A stretch of 64,000 nt of DNA from Lysinibacillus antri (GTDB lineage Bacteria; Bacillota; Bacilli; Bacillales_A; Planococcaceae). Shown here piece after piece: positions 1 to 7,509 of this stretch. The stretch is taken from assembly GCF_003977595.1 (NCBI RefSeq), contig NZ_RYYR01000001.1:186001-250000 (forward strand), given 5' to 3'. The first letter of the stretch is position 1, and each line of letters starts with the position of its first letter. A program made the position numbers and the translations under genes. The notes beneath the pieces are model-generated. The model had not been told where the DNA came from. It was given only the letters and a program-made list of their open reading frames with translations, and made no database searches.

Positions 1-133
1 ATATGAATTAGACGATTTTAGTAAAAAACAATGGCAAGATCAACTTCGACCAATTTATGACATCTACGAAAATCAAATTAATAACGATTATTTAAAAGAA
101 CTTTTACACGAACTTAATAAACAAACCTATTAA
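1..133 (+). CDS. C-terminal fragment of an unidentified protein (possibly a DctP-type binding protein)
   Basis: An open frame enters from the left edge and runs 43 codons to TAA at 131-133; the 5' part lies outside the window. The residues are charged and helical (around KKQWQDQLRPIYDIYENQ). The tail weakly resembles the C-terminus of TRAP-type dicarboxylate-binding proteins, and such a protein (DctB) sits near the dicarboxylate transporter gene in B. subtilis. That fits the dctA gene downstream but is inference only. A hairpin follows the stop. Confidence 0.5.
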   Translation, partial: YELDDFSKKQWQDQLRPIYDIYENQINNDYLKELLHELNKQTY

Positions 134-140
134 TATTTTA

Positions 141-154
141 TGAACAAAATGAAC
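141..154. repeat. TGAAC-N4-TGAAC direct repeat, first copy
   Basis: The 14-mer TGAACAAAATGAAC lies just after the stop of the partial upstream gene. An identical 14-mer is at 298-311 in front of dctA, and a related three-unit version is on the other strand at 13392-13415. Nine-bp phased direct repeats are typical of response-regulator sites; the binding protein is unknown. Confidence 0.4.
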
Positions 155-192
155 AAAAAGAGGCTACCTAAAAAAATAAGGTGGTCTTTTTC
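155..192 (+). terminator. Rho-independent terminator after the partial gene
   Basis: Arms AGGCTACCT (161-169) and AGGTGGTCT (179-187) pair over 9 bp with two G-U wobbles, flanked by an A-run and followed by a T-run. It separates the upstream gene from the dctA promoter region. Confidence 0.75.
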
Positions 193-202
193 ATTTCCCT
201 TT

Positions 203-222
203 ATTTTGTTCTATAACAAAAT
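203..222. promoter_or_regulatory. Perfect 8-bp inverted repeat upstream of dctA
   Basis: Arms ATTTTGTT and AACAAAAT flank a 4-nt CTAT spacer with no mismatch. The AACAAAAT core is also present inside the TGAACAAAATGAAC repeats on either side. There is no T-run, so an operator is more likely than a terminator. The regulator is unknown. Confidence 0.45.
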
Positions 223-275
223 CTAACTTTTTTCTAACAGTAGTATAACAGCAAGAATATTGATTTAATAGCATT

Positions 276-291
276 TGTGATGGTTTTCACA
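276..291. promoter_or_regulatory. CRP/FNR-family-like palindrome
   Basis: TGTGA-N6-TCACA is a perfect half-site palindrome. The CRP/FNR superfamily uses TGTGA-N6-TCACA/T, and B. subtilis Fnr uses a closely similar box. It sits about 135 bp upstream of the dctA start. Which family member would bind is not knowable from the window. Confidence 0.45.
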
Positions 292-297
292 TTTCAT

Positions 298-311
298 TGA
301 ACAAAATGAAC
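298..311. promoter_or_regulatory. TGAAC-N4-TGAAC direct repeat, second copy
   Basis: This is identical to 141-154. It lies about 37 bp upstream of a possible -10 (TATTAT, 348-353) that lacks a good -35. That arrangement would suit an activator such as a DctR-like response regulator (inference). Confidence 0.4.
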
Positions 312-373
312 GATAAAACCTTTAAAAACTAAACGGCATATTCAGAATATTATCAGTTATTATAGTTTTCAAG

Positions 374-387
374 TGAAAGCGATAACA
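374..387. promoter_or_regulatory. cre site (CcpA operator) upstream of dctA
   Basis: TGAAAGCGATAACA matches the Bacillus cre consensus TGWNANCGNTNWCA at every defined position. It lies 39 bp upstream of the dctA ATG, probably downstream of the transcription start, where CcpA would block elongation. Carbon catabolite repression of dicarboxylate uptake is known in B. subtilis. Confidence 0.75.
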
Positions 388-425
388 TAGATTGCTTACA
401 TTACAAATAAGGAGGATGAGAGAAT

Positions 426-1679
426 ATGAAACTACTAAAAAACTTAACATTTCAAGTGATAGTTGCAATCATTTTAGGTATTATTGTAGGAGCTATTTGG
501 CCAGAATTTGGGGCAAGCTTGAAAATATTAGCGGATTTATTTATTAAATTAATTAAAATGTTAATTGCTCCAATTATCTTCTTAACAGTTGTTATTGGTA
601 TTGGTGGCATGGGCGATATGAAAAAGGTTGGGAAAATCGGAGGTAAAGCATTACTTTACTTCGAAATTGTTTCTACAATCGCCCTAGCAATCGGTATCGG
701 GGTAGCACTTTTAATCAATGCTGGTGATGGATTAGATACTTCCCATGCAGGAGATACGGATATTTCAAAATATACATCAGCTGCTACTGAAACAGATCAT
801 AGTATTGGTGCTTTCATTGCAAGTATTATTCCTGACAACTTTGTAGGTGCTTTAGCAAATGGACAACTATTACCTACATTATTCGCTGCTATTTTATTCG
901 GTATGGCTGCAGCTGCTCTAGGTGAAAAATCTAGACCAGTCATTACATTCTTTGAACAAGTATCAGAAATTTTCTTCAAAATTGTTGGAATGGTCATGAT
1001 TTTCTCGCCAATTGGTGCATTCGGTGCGATGGCATATACAATTGGTAATTTTGGATTAAAATCATTAGGTAACTTAGGTTTATTAATGGCTGCAGTATAC
1101 CTTACAATGTTCTTATTTATCGTATTTATTTTAGGGTCAATTGCGAAATATTATGGTGTGAATATCTTCAAATTTATTGCTTATATTAAAGATGAAATTT
1201 TTATCGTAATTGGTACTTCTTCATCTGAGTCAGCTTTACCATCTTTAATGCGTAAATTAGAAAGATTCGGATGTTCAAAACAAACAGTAGGTCTAGTCGT
1301 ACCAACTGGTTATTCCTTCAACCTTGATGGTACTGCGATTTATTTATCAATGGCTGCATTATTCATTGCACAAGCTTACGGTGTTGATTTAACTTGGATT
1401 CAAATTCTTACTCTTTTAGGAATTTTAATGATTACTTCTAAAGGTGCAGCAGGTGTAACAGGTTCTGGTTTCATTACGTTAGCCGCTACATTAGCCGCAT
1501 TCCCAATGATTCCTGTTGAAGGGATTGCACTATTAATCGGTGTTGACCGCTTTATGTCAGAAGCGCGTGCTGTAACGAACTTAATCGGTAACGGTCTTGC
1601 AACAGTGGTTGTATCTAAATCAGAAAAAGAATTTGATGTGGCGCAATACGAATCATTAAAAGCAGAACGATCACATTAA
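426..1679 (+). CDS. dctA: C4-dicarboxylate (DAACS family) cation symporter DctA
   Basis: This is a secondary transporter that takes up succinate, fumarate or malate with H+ or Na+ across the cytoplasmic membrane. The 417 residues match the usual DctA length. About eight hydrophobic spans are seen, with the serine-rich re-entrant motif GTSSSESALP near residues 262-271 and the FNLDGT substrate/cation motif near 297-302, both hallmarks of the family. Glutamate transporters (GltP/GltT) are relatives, but the SSSESALP pattern favours DctA. GGAGG precedes the ATG. The upstream region carries a cre box, a TGTGA palindrome and direct repeats, so regulation by carbon source is likely. Confidence 0.9.
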   Translation: MKLLKNLTFQVIVAIILGIIVGAIWPEFGASLKILADLFIKLIKMLIAPIIFLTVVIGIGGMGDMKKVGKIGGKALLYFEIVSTIALAIGIGVALLINAGDGLDTSHAGDTDISKYTSAATETDHSIGAFIASIIPDNFVGALANGQLLPTLFAAILFGMAAAALGEKSRPVITFFEQVSEIFFKIVGMVMIFSPIGAFGAMAYTIGNFGLKSLGNLGLLMAAVYLTMFLFIVFILGSIAKYYGVNIFKFIAYIKDEIFIVIGTSSSESALPSLMRKLERFGCSKQTVGLVVPTGYSFNLDGTAIYLSMAALFIAQAYGVDLTWIQILTLLGILMITSKGAAGVTGSGFITLAATLAAFPMIPVEGIALLIGVDRFMSEARAVTNLIGNGLATVVVSKSEKEFDVAQYESLKAERSH

Positions 1680-1686
1680 TATCCAT

Positions 1687-1726
1687 AAAAAGCAACTTGT
1701 CAAAATTGGACAAGTTGCTTTTTATT
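1687..1726. terminator. Bidirectional terminator between dctA and the small minus-strand gene
   Basis: A perfect 11-bp stem, AGCAACTTGTC / GACAAGTTGCT, with a 7-nt loop has A/T runs on both sides. It serves convergent transcription. Confidence 0.85.
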
Positions 1727-1928
1727 ATTTTTGACACTCGAATTTAAAGGAGGTTGTGATGATAAATCCACTTTTTTCAACAATGGCTTTTCCACCATCA
1801 TTTTCACAACGTTCTACAAGCTGATCGATTTTCTTATCCGAAATAACTGAAAAGAGCACTGATAGACCAATCCCAATGACCATGATAACTAGCCCAATTA
1901 CTATCCAAACCTTACCATTATTACCCAA
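1725..1928 (-). CDS. Small single-span membrane protein, function unknown
   Basis: The product is 67 residues and starts at TTG with AAGGAAG 6-8 nt upstream. One hydrophobic segment spans about residues 7-29 and is followed by a charged tail. Two cysteines (in ERCEN and FECQ) could form a disulfide. No known domain is recognised. The gene follows yqfO on the same strand with a 14-nt gap, so it may be co-transcribed, and it ends in the terminator shared with dctA. Confidence 0.7.
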   Translation of the reverse strand: MGNNGKVWIVIGLVIMVIGIGLSVLFSVISDKKIDQLVERCENDGGKAIVEKSGFIITTSFKFECQK

Positions 1929-1942
1929 ATTAACACTTCCTT

Positions 1943-3064
1943 TTAAATAAATCGAAATGGCTCTGTATCAATTTCAGATTGCATAAATTGAACAGACAAT
2001 TTCTCATTTCGACAAAGCTGATCCATTTTTTCTGCAACCCCTTTAATCATCACCTTTTCGACGTGATGCCCCGGGTCAACGATGTTTAGTCCAATACTTT
2101 GTGCATCTTGAGCCACATGGAAGTACATATCTCCAGTAACAAAAACATCTGCACCGGAACGCTTCGCTGCATGGATATATTTATTGCCATCCCCGCCAAC
2201 TACTGCTACTTTTGAGACCTTTTTATTCATATCCCCAACAACACGCACGCACGGCACATTTAAAGCAGCTTTTACGTGCTCCGCGAACTCCACTAATGTC
2301 ATTGGTTGTTTCAACTTACCAACACGACCTAAGCCCATTTCATTCGTTTCTACGGCTAACGTGTAGATATCATAAGCTGGCTCTTCATATGGATGAGCAT
2401 TTAACATTGCTTTTAATACTTTATTTTTAATGGATTGTGGAAACACCACTTCAATTTTTTCTTCATCAGTTGTTTCCATTTCCCCAATATCACCGATGAA
2501 TGGATCTGCACCTTCTAAAGCTCTAAAACGACCTTGTCCATTTGTTGAAAAGCTACATGAATCATAATTACCAATATGCCCTGCACCTGCTTTAGCAAGG
2601 GCTAAACGGACGTTTTTTGCATAGTCATCTGGTACAAAGACCGCTAACTTCATTAAATATTCATGATATGTCTTTTCTAATATTTCACGGTCTACAAGTT
2701 CCAAAGCGTCCGCTAATAAATCGTTCACGCCACCTTCAGCAACATCTAAGTTTGTATGGGCTGCATAGACTGCAATATCATTTTTAATTAGTTTTTCATA
2801 TAATTTTCCAGCAGGTGTATCTGTCCGAAGATTCGATAATTTACGGAATATTGGTGGGTGGTGGGCAATAATTAATTGGCACCCTTTCTCAATCGCTTCG
2901 TCAGCCACTTCCTCGTTTACATCTAGAGTGACGAGTACTTTGGTTACTTCTTTATTTAAAGTACCAATTGCAAGCCCAATCGGATCATTTTCCATACACG
3001 CAATCTTTTTAGGTGACCAACTTTCAAAGAGCTGAATAATTTCATGTCCGTTAGCTGTTTTCAT
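1943..3064 (-). CDS. yqfO: Nif3-like dinuclear metal-centre protein YqfO (DUF34)
   Basis: This belongs to the NIF3/DUF34 family; its biochemical role is not settled, although GTP cyclohydrolase-like and metal-insertion roles have been proposed. The 373 residues equal the B. subtilis length. The N-terminal metal motif IAHHPPIF (His68, His69) and AHTNLDVAEGG (about 102) are present, and the C-terminal half has a GHHVEK motif near residue 333. Between the halves lies the inserted PII/CutA-like domain of Bacillus members. The start overlaps the end of trmK by 14 bp, so the two are an operon, as in B. subtilis. Confidence 0.92.
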   Translation of the reverse strand: MKTANGHEIIQLFESWSPKKIACMENDPIGLAIGTLNKEVTKVLVTLDVNEEVADEAIEKGCQLIIAHHPPIFRKLSNLRTDTPAGKLYEKLIKNDIAVYAAHTNLDVAEGGVNDLLADALELVDREILEKTYHEYLMKLAVFVPDDYAKNVRLALAKAGAGHIGNYDSCSFSTNGQGRFRALEGADPFIGDIGEMETTDEEKIEVVFPQSIKNKVLKAMLNAHPYEEPAYDIYTLAVETNEMGLGRVGKLKQPMTLVEFAEHVKAALNVPCVRVVGDMNKKVSKVAVVGGDGNKYIHAAKRSGADVFVTGDMYFHVAQDAQSIGLNIVDPGHHVEKVMIKGVAEKMDQLCRNEKLSVQFMQSEIDTEPFRFI

Positions 3065-3758
3065 TCTGAATTGCCCCCTCTACTAATGCAATTAGATGTT
3101 GTAGCTCCTCTCGTTTAGCTGCAATTTCTTGAGTTACTTCTGCCTGTTCGATCGAAGTCAATACACGCCTCCAATTTTCAATTTCTCTTATCCATTTTTT
3201 TACGAACACTTCAGAACGTTCGTTTAGTAAATGTTGCCCTAACAATATTTGTTCTTCAGATAATGTCATGTCACCACGCTGTAATACGAGCACTTCATAA
3301 ATTTTTTCATCTTCTTCTAATATGACTTCATCTAGGATAGCCCAGCCATTTTGCATCGCCCATTCCCGAATGACTTTTGCGTGAATATTTGGTTGTAAAA
3401 TTAATCGCGTTACATTTTTTAAGCGATTTAAATCGTTCTCTAAAATGGAAACAATTAATGGCCCGCCCATCCCAGCGATTGTGATGGTATTTACATGATC
3501 ACTTGGATCGATCGCCTTTAAACCATCCGCTAATCGTACTGTAATTTTTTCTTCTAAGCCCTCTAGTTTTACTTGTCGTACTGCTGATTCATAAGGACCC
3601 TTTACCACTTCTCCAGCTATTGCTTTTGTTGCAATATTATGATGGATTAAATAACAAGGTAAATAAGCATGGTCACTTCCTATATCTGCAACTACTGCCC
3701 CTGTAGGAACAAAGGATGCAACTGTTTCTAATCGCTTCGATAATTTTTGTGCGTTCAT
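3051..3758 (-). CDS. trmK: tRNA (adenine22-N1)-methyltransferase TrmK
   Basis: TrmK methylates N1 of A22 in the D-loop region of tRNA using SAM. An N-terminal Rossmann fold has the SAM loop VADIGSDHAYLP at about residues 23-34. IAGMGGPLI further on is the family signature, and a helical coiled-coil tail follows. The open frame extends upstream, but the second ATG of an ATG-ATG pair (3758) sits 6 nt after AAGGCGG and gives the MNAQKLSKRL start, matching the family. That gives 235 residues. It is the first gene of the trmK-yqfO pair, downstream of the cccA terminator. Confidence 0.9.
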   Translation of the reverse strand: MNAQKLSKRLETVASFVPTGAVVADIGSDHAYLPCYLIHHNIATKAIAGEVVKGPYESAVRQVKLEGLEEKITVRLADGLKAIDPSDHVNTITIAGMGGPLIVSILENDLNRLKNVTRLILQPNIHAKVIREWAMQNGWAILDEVILEEDEKIYEVLVLQRGDMTLSEEQILLGQHLLNERSEVFVKKWIREIENWRRVLTSIEQAEVTQEIAAKREELQHLIALVEGAIQNENS

Positions 3759-3799
3759 CATGTACCGCCTTTTTCTATATTCTTTCATTTTCTATTATA

Positions 3800-3843
3800 T
3801 AAAAAAACAAATCCTTAGTCGCGATAAACAACTAAGGATTTGT
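3800..3843 (-). terminator. Terminator of cccA
   Basis: A 13-bp perfect stem, ACAAATCCTTAGT / ACTAAGGATTTGT, has a T-run on the minus strand (3801-3807). It stands between cccA and trmK. Confidence 0.88.
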
Positions 3844-3852
3844 GGGAAATTA

Positions 3853-4215
3853 TTATTTTAATGAAGAAATATACTCAGCAATCGCTTCTGCTTCTGCTCC
3901 AGTTTTTAATCCTGGTGTCATTGGAGTACCTTCAATACCGTTTGTTAATACGTCAACGATATGTTCAGCATCTAAACCAGCAATTTTTGGTCCCATACCT
4001 CCAGTTAAATCACCACCGTGACAACCGATACAAGAGCTTACTAAAGCTTCACCATCTGCTGCACCAGCTGTTTCGCCACCTTCTTCAGTAGCTCCTTCAC
4101 CGTGTTCTGCAGCGATTTCTTCTTGGTTTCCTACACCTTCTAATGACATGAAGAAGATAAGTCCGATACCGAATGCCATAATTAGAATATAAGGAATGAT
4201 TGGATTGTTTTTCAT
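3853..4215 (-). CDS. cccA: Membrane-anchored cytochrome c-550 (CccA)
   Basis: This is a small electron-transfer cytochrome on the outer face of the membrane, passing electrons to a cytochrome c oxidase. Of its 120 residues, about 7-24 form one N-terminal transmembrane anchor. A Glu/Gly/Ala-rich linker follows, then the haem c motif CIGCH (Cys62, Cys65, His66). GTPMTPG near residue 98 supplies the likely axial methionine. The position next to sigA and trmK is the B. subtilis one. A strong SD, AGGGAGG, precedes the ATG, and the gene has its own terminator. Confidence 0.92.
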   Translation of the reverse strand: MKNNPIIPYILIMAFGIGLIFFMSLEGVGNQEEIAAEHGEGATEEGGETAGAADGEALVSSCIGCHGGDLTGGMGPKIAGLDAEHIVDVLTNGIEGTPMTPGLKTGAEAEAIAEYISSLK

Positions 4216-4361
4216 AGGTTACCCTCCCTTTTAGTTTCATTTTTCTACATCTATTAATATAGAATCTAGTCAACAATCATTATTGTACTGCATTATTTGA
4301 AAAACGAAAAGACCTAAAGCATAACTTTTACATGGTTTGACACAAAATCGACAATTATAAG

Positions 4362-5504
4362 TCAATCTTGTAATATTTGCCTCGCGATTACCAGCTTTTG
4401 CACTTCAGAAGTACCTTCTCCGATTTCCAACAACTTTGCGTCCCTTAAATATCTTTCCACTTCATACTCTTTCATATACCCATAACCGCCATGAATTTGA
4501 ATTGCCTCATCCGCAACTTCCATAGCAATTTCAGATGCGTACAATTTTGCCATCGATGCTTCTTTACTAAATGGTCTTCCTTGATCTTTTAACCAGGACG
4601 CTTTATAAACCATATTTCGAGCTAGTTCAATTTTAAGAGCCATTTCAGCTAGTTTGAACTGTGTTGATTGGAACTCAGATAATGTTTTACCGAATTGTTT
4701 TCTTTGTTTTGAATAAGCAATTGCTTTTTCGTAGGCAGCTTGGGCAATTCCAACAGCCATTGCAGCAATCCCAATTCTACCCCCATCAAGAGTAATTAGA
4801 AATTGCTTTAAACCATGTCCGCGCTTCCCTAAAAGATTATCTTTTGGTACTTTTACATTTTCTAAAATTAATTCTGTCGTATTAGATGCACTAAGACCCA
4901 TTTTTTCGTATTCACTTTTTATTGTGAATCCTTCTGCATCCGTTGGGACAATAATAGCGCTTATTTCTTTCTTTCCATCGCTTTTTCCAGTGATTGCAGT
5001 TAAGGCGACATGTTTTGCAAAGCTAGCATTTGTAATAAATACTTTTGAGCCGTTTATCAGAAAATAGTCCTTTGTCAGTTCCGCCTTCGTTTCTGTCCCA
5101 CCAGCATCCGATCCTGCATTTGGCTCTGTTAATCCGAATGCACCAAAAGAATCCCCTGTACATATTGGGACTAAATACTTTTGCTTTTGCTCTTTCGTTC
5201 CAAATAACGCTAATGGTGCTCCACCTAAAGAAATATGGGCTGAATAAGTAATGCCCGTCGATGCACATGCTCGACTTAATTGTTCCGTCACAATAGCAAA
5301 ACTTATGGTATCGGCACCGGCTCCACCGTACTCTTCGGGGAACGGTAATCCCATAATACCCATTTCAGAAAGTTGTTTAAACACTTCTACAGGAAATGTT
5401 TTGGTCCGATCTCTTTCAATTGCGCCTGGAGCAACAATTTCATCAGCAAATTCGCGAATCATTTTATAAAGCATGGTTTGTTCTTCCGTTAAATCAAAGT
5501 TCAT
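4362..5504 (-). CDS. Acyl-CoA dehydrogenase (short/medium-chain type)
   Basis: This FAD enzyme performs the first step of fatty acyl-CoA beta-oxidation, introducing the alpha-beta double bond and passing electrons to ETF. The start at 5504 (MNFDLTEEQ) follows AGGGGTGACC and gives 380 residues, the normal length. FGLTEPNAGSDAGG is the flavin/substrate signature. IHGGYGYMKEYEVER and IGEGTSEVQ are the C-terminal signatures, with the Glu before GTSE in the usual catalytic-base position. Paralogues such as mmgC, bcd and acdA cannot be separated here. It lies between cccA and sigA, where B. subtilis has no such gene. Confidence 0.9.
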   Translation of the reverse strand: MNFDLTEEQTMLYKMIREFADEIVAPGAIERDRTKTFPVEVFKQLSEMGIMGLPFPEEYGGAGADTISFAIVTEQLSRACASTGITYSAHISLGGAPLALFGTKEQKQKYLVPICTGDSFGAFGLTEPNAGSDAGGTETKAELTKDYFLINGSKVFITNASFAKHVALTAITGKSDGKKEISAIIVPTDAEGFTIKSEYEKMGLSASNTTELILENVKVPKDNLLGKRGHGLKQFLITLDGGRIGIAAMAVGIAQAAYEKAIAYSKQRKQFGKTLSEFQSTQFKLAEMALKIELARNMVYKASWLKDQGRPFSKEASMAKLYASEIAMEVADEAIQIHGGYGYMKEYEVERYLRDAKLLEIGEGTSEVQKLVIARQILQD

Positions 5505-5621
5505 TAGGTCACCCCTATGTCGGAAATTTTTCAACGTCATAATAGATATATTCCTTCGAATGTTGAAAAATTAGTTAACATGAAATATAGTGACCTCATT
5601 TACAGATTGGAAAGATTAGAA

Positions 5622-6185
5622 TTATGTCCAAATAATAATTTGATAACCAATTAAAATGACGAGACCAATGACACCAGATATTGTAAAGTACATGAGTTTT
5701 ATTTTCAGCCCTGTAATTAACCACATTAGACAATTGGCAATTAATAATGAATATAAAACGAGCAAATTATCTGCAAAATAAGTTAGGCTTACTTTTACCG
5801 ATAGCCCAAAGATAAGCAATGCAGATAGAACTTGTAGGATTGGTGCTAATAGTGCATTCTTTTTGGCGATGATAAATGCTCCTACCGTTAATGCACAAGC
5901 AACCACGCCTGTAATAAGAGCCATGATCCAAACGGCTTCCGTCATAAGAAATAATAATACAATTAAAACAACCGCAACAAGTGATAACGAAGTAATTAAA
6001 AGGATGTTATTCCGTTTTTCTTTTGCTTTAACTGCTTTTTTATGACTAATTTCTTCTTCACTTTCGATTTCATTGCCTTCCGAATAGAGTGTCATTAAAA
6101 AGTCACAGTATTGTTCTGGTAACAATTTATTTTGTTTCCAAAAAAGGATTTCATTCAAAATAATTTTTTTCCGAGGATTTTGCAT
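5622..6185 (-). CDS. Multi-span membrane protein, function unknown
   Basis: A cytoplasmic N-terminal helix-rich segment of about 60 residues (WKQNKLLPEQYCDFLMTLY) is followed by five or so hydrophobic spans between residues 60 and 187. GGAGAAAAG lies 8 nt before the ATG. No enzyme motif is visible. It stands alone between the acyl-CoA dehydrogenase and sigA on the minus strand. The arrangement of a short N-terminal helical domain before a block of membrane helices recalls DUF2157-type proteins, but the match is not firm. Confidence 0.7.
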   Translation of the reverse strand: MQNPRKKIILNEILFWKQNKLLPEQYCDFLMTLYSEGNEIESEEEISHKKAVKAKEKRNNILLITSLSLVAVVLIVLLFLMTEAVWIMALITGVVACALTVGAFIIAKKNALLAPILQVLSALLIFGLSVKVSLTYFADNLLVLYSLLIANCLMWLITGLKIKLMYFTISGVIGLVILIGYQIIIWT

Positions 6186-6312
6186 TCGCTTTTCTCCAAA
6201 AATGTTTAATTATGTATGTATTTATTTTATCTTAAACTATACTTCAACACATGCATAGAAAGTAATAGACCAAATGATTTTCAATGAAAAGAATTATGAC
6301 AAATTACATAAT

Positions 6313-6350
6313 AAAAAGACATCCCTTCATACGAAGAGACGCCTCTAGTT
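6313..6350 (-). terminator. Terminator of the dnaG-sigA operon
   Basis: On the minus strand AGGCGTCTCTTC pairs with GAAGGGATGTCT (three wobbles) around a 4-nt loop and is followed by TTTTT. Confidence 0.75.
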
Positions 6351-6352
6351 AT

Positions 6353-7480
6353 TTATTCTAAGAAATCTTTTAGTCGTTTACTTCTAGATGGATGGCGAAG
6401 TTTACGTAATGCTTTTGCTTCAATTTGACGTATACGCTCACGTGTTACACCAAATACTTTTCCAACCTCTTCTAAAGTACGTGTACGACCATCATCTAAA
6501 CCGAAGCGTAGACGAAGTACATTTTCTTCTCTGTCCGTTAACGTATCTAAAACATCTTCAAGTTGCTCTTTTAATAATTCATATGCAGCATGATCAGATG
6601 GTGATTGTGCTTCATGGTCCTCTATAAAATCGCCTAAATGCGAATCATCCTCTTCACCAATTGGCGTTTCTAGTGACACAGGCTCTTGCGCAATCTTTAA
6701 GATTTCACGGACTTTTTCAGGCGTTAAATCCATTTCTTCTCCAATTTCCTCAGGAGATGGTTCACGCCCAAGATCTTGTAATAATTGACGTTGAACACGA
6801 ATTAATTTATTGATTGTTTCAACCATATGCACTGGGATACGAATTGTACGCGCTTGGTCTGCAATAGCACGTGTAATTGCTTGACGAATCCACCAAGTTG
6901 CATAAGTCGAAAATTTAAATCCTTTGCGGTAATCAAATTTTTCAACGGCTTTAATTAGACCCATATTACCTTCTTGGATTAAATCTAAAAATAACATCCC
7001 ACGACCAACATAGCGTTTTGCAATGGAAACAACTAAACGCAGGTTTGCCTCAGCAAGACGTTTACGCGCTTCTTCATCACCTTGTTCGATTCGTTCTGCC
7101 AGATTAATTTCTTCTTCTGCAGTTAATAAATCTACACGACCAATTTCCTTTAAATACATACGTACTGGGTCATTGATTTTTACACCAGGAGGAACACTTA
7201 AGTCATTTAAATCAAATGCTTCTTCATTTTCTTCTTGTTTTGCAAGCACTTCATCTTCAAACTCTTCTTTACCCTCTACTTGAATACCAAAACTTTTTTC
7301 AATATCTTCTGCAAAATGAAAGATTTCCTCATTTTCCAATTCATATGGTGTGAGTTTATTTGAAATTTCCGTCATTGAAATTTCATTATCTTTTTTTGCC
7401 TTTTCTTGAAGAATTGTTTTTACTTCATCAACTGTAAGGCCATTTACTACTTCTTTTGATTGTTCTGACTTGTCCGCCAT
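6353..7480 (-). CDS. sigA: RNA polymerase primary sigma factor SigA (RpoD)
   Basis: The vegetative sigma factor directs core RNA polymerase to -35 TTGACA / -10 TATAAT promoters. It is 375 residues, close to the B. subtilis 371. Region 1.1-like N-terminus, region 1.2/2.1 ([12 protein letters not shown]), region 2.3-2.4 ([16 protein letters not shown]), region 3 and region 4.2 helix-turn-helix ([17 protein letters not shown]) are in order. It is the second gene of dnaG-sigA, with a 29-nt gap and a good SD (AAGGAGGAAGG). Confidence 0.98.
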   Translation of the reverse strand: MADKSEQSKEVVNGLTVDEVKTILQEKAKKDNEISMTEISNKLTPYELENEEIFHFAEDIEKSFGIQVEGKEEFEDEVLAKQEENEEAFDLNDLSVPPGVKINDPVRMYLKEIGRVDLLTAEEEINLAERIEQGDEEARKRLAEANLRLVVSIAKRYVGRGMLFLDLIQEGNMGLIKAVEKFDYRKGFKFSTYATWWIRQAITRAIADQARTIRIPVHMVETINKLIRVQRQLLQDLGREPSPEEIGEEMDLTPEKVREILKIAQEPVSLETPIGEEDDSHLGDFIEDHEAQSPSDHAAYELLKEQLEDVLDTLTDREENVLRLRFGLDDGRTRTLEEVGKVFGVTRERIRQIEAKALRKLRHPSRSKRLKDFLE

Positions 7481-7509
7481 AAACCTTCCTCCTTAAACAA
7501 ACGAATCGG

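Noticed and set aside
3840-4091. Plus-strand Leu/Gln-rich frame opposite cccA
   Set aside because: Antisense of the Glu/Gly/Ala-rich cytochrome linker; no SD or conserved features.
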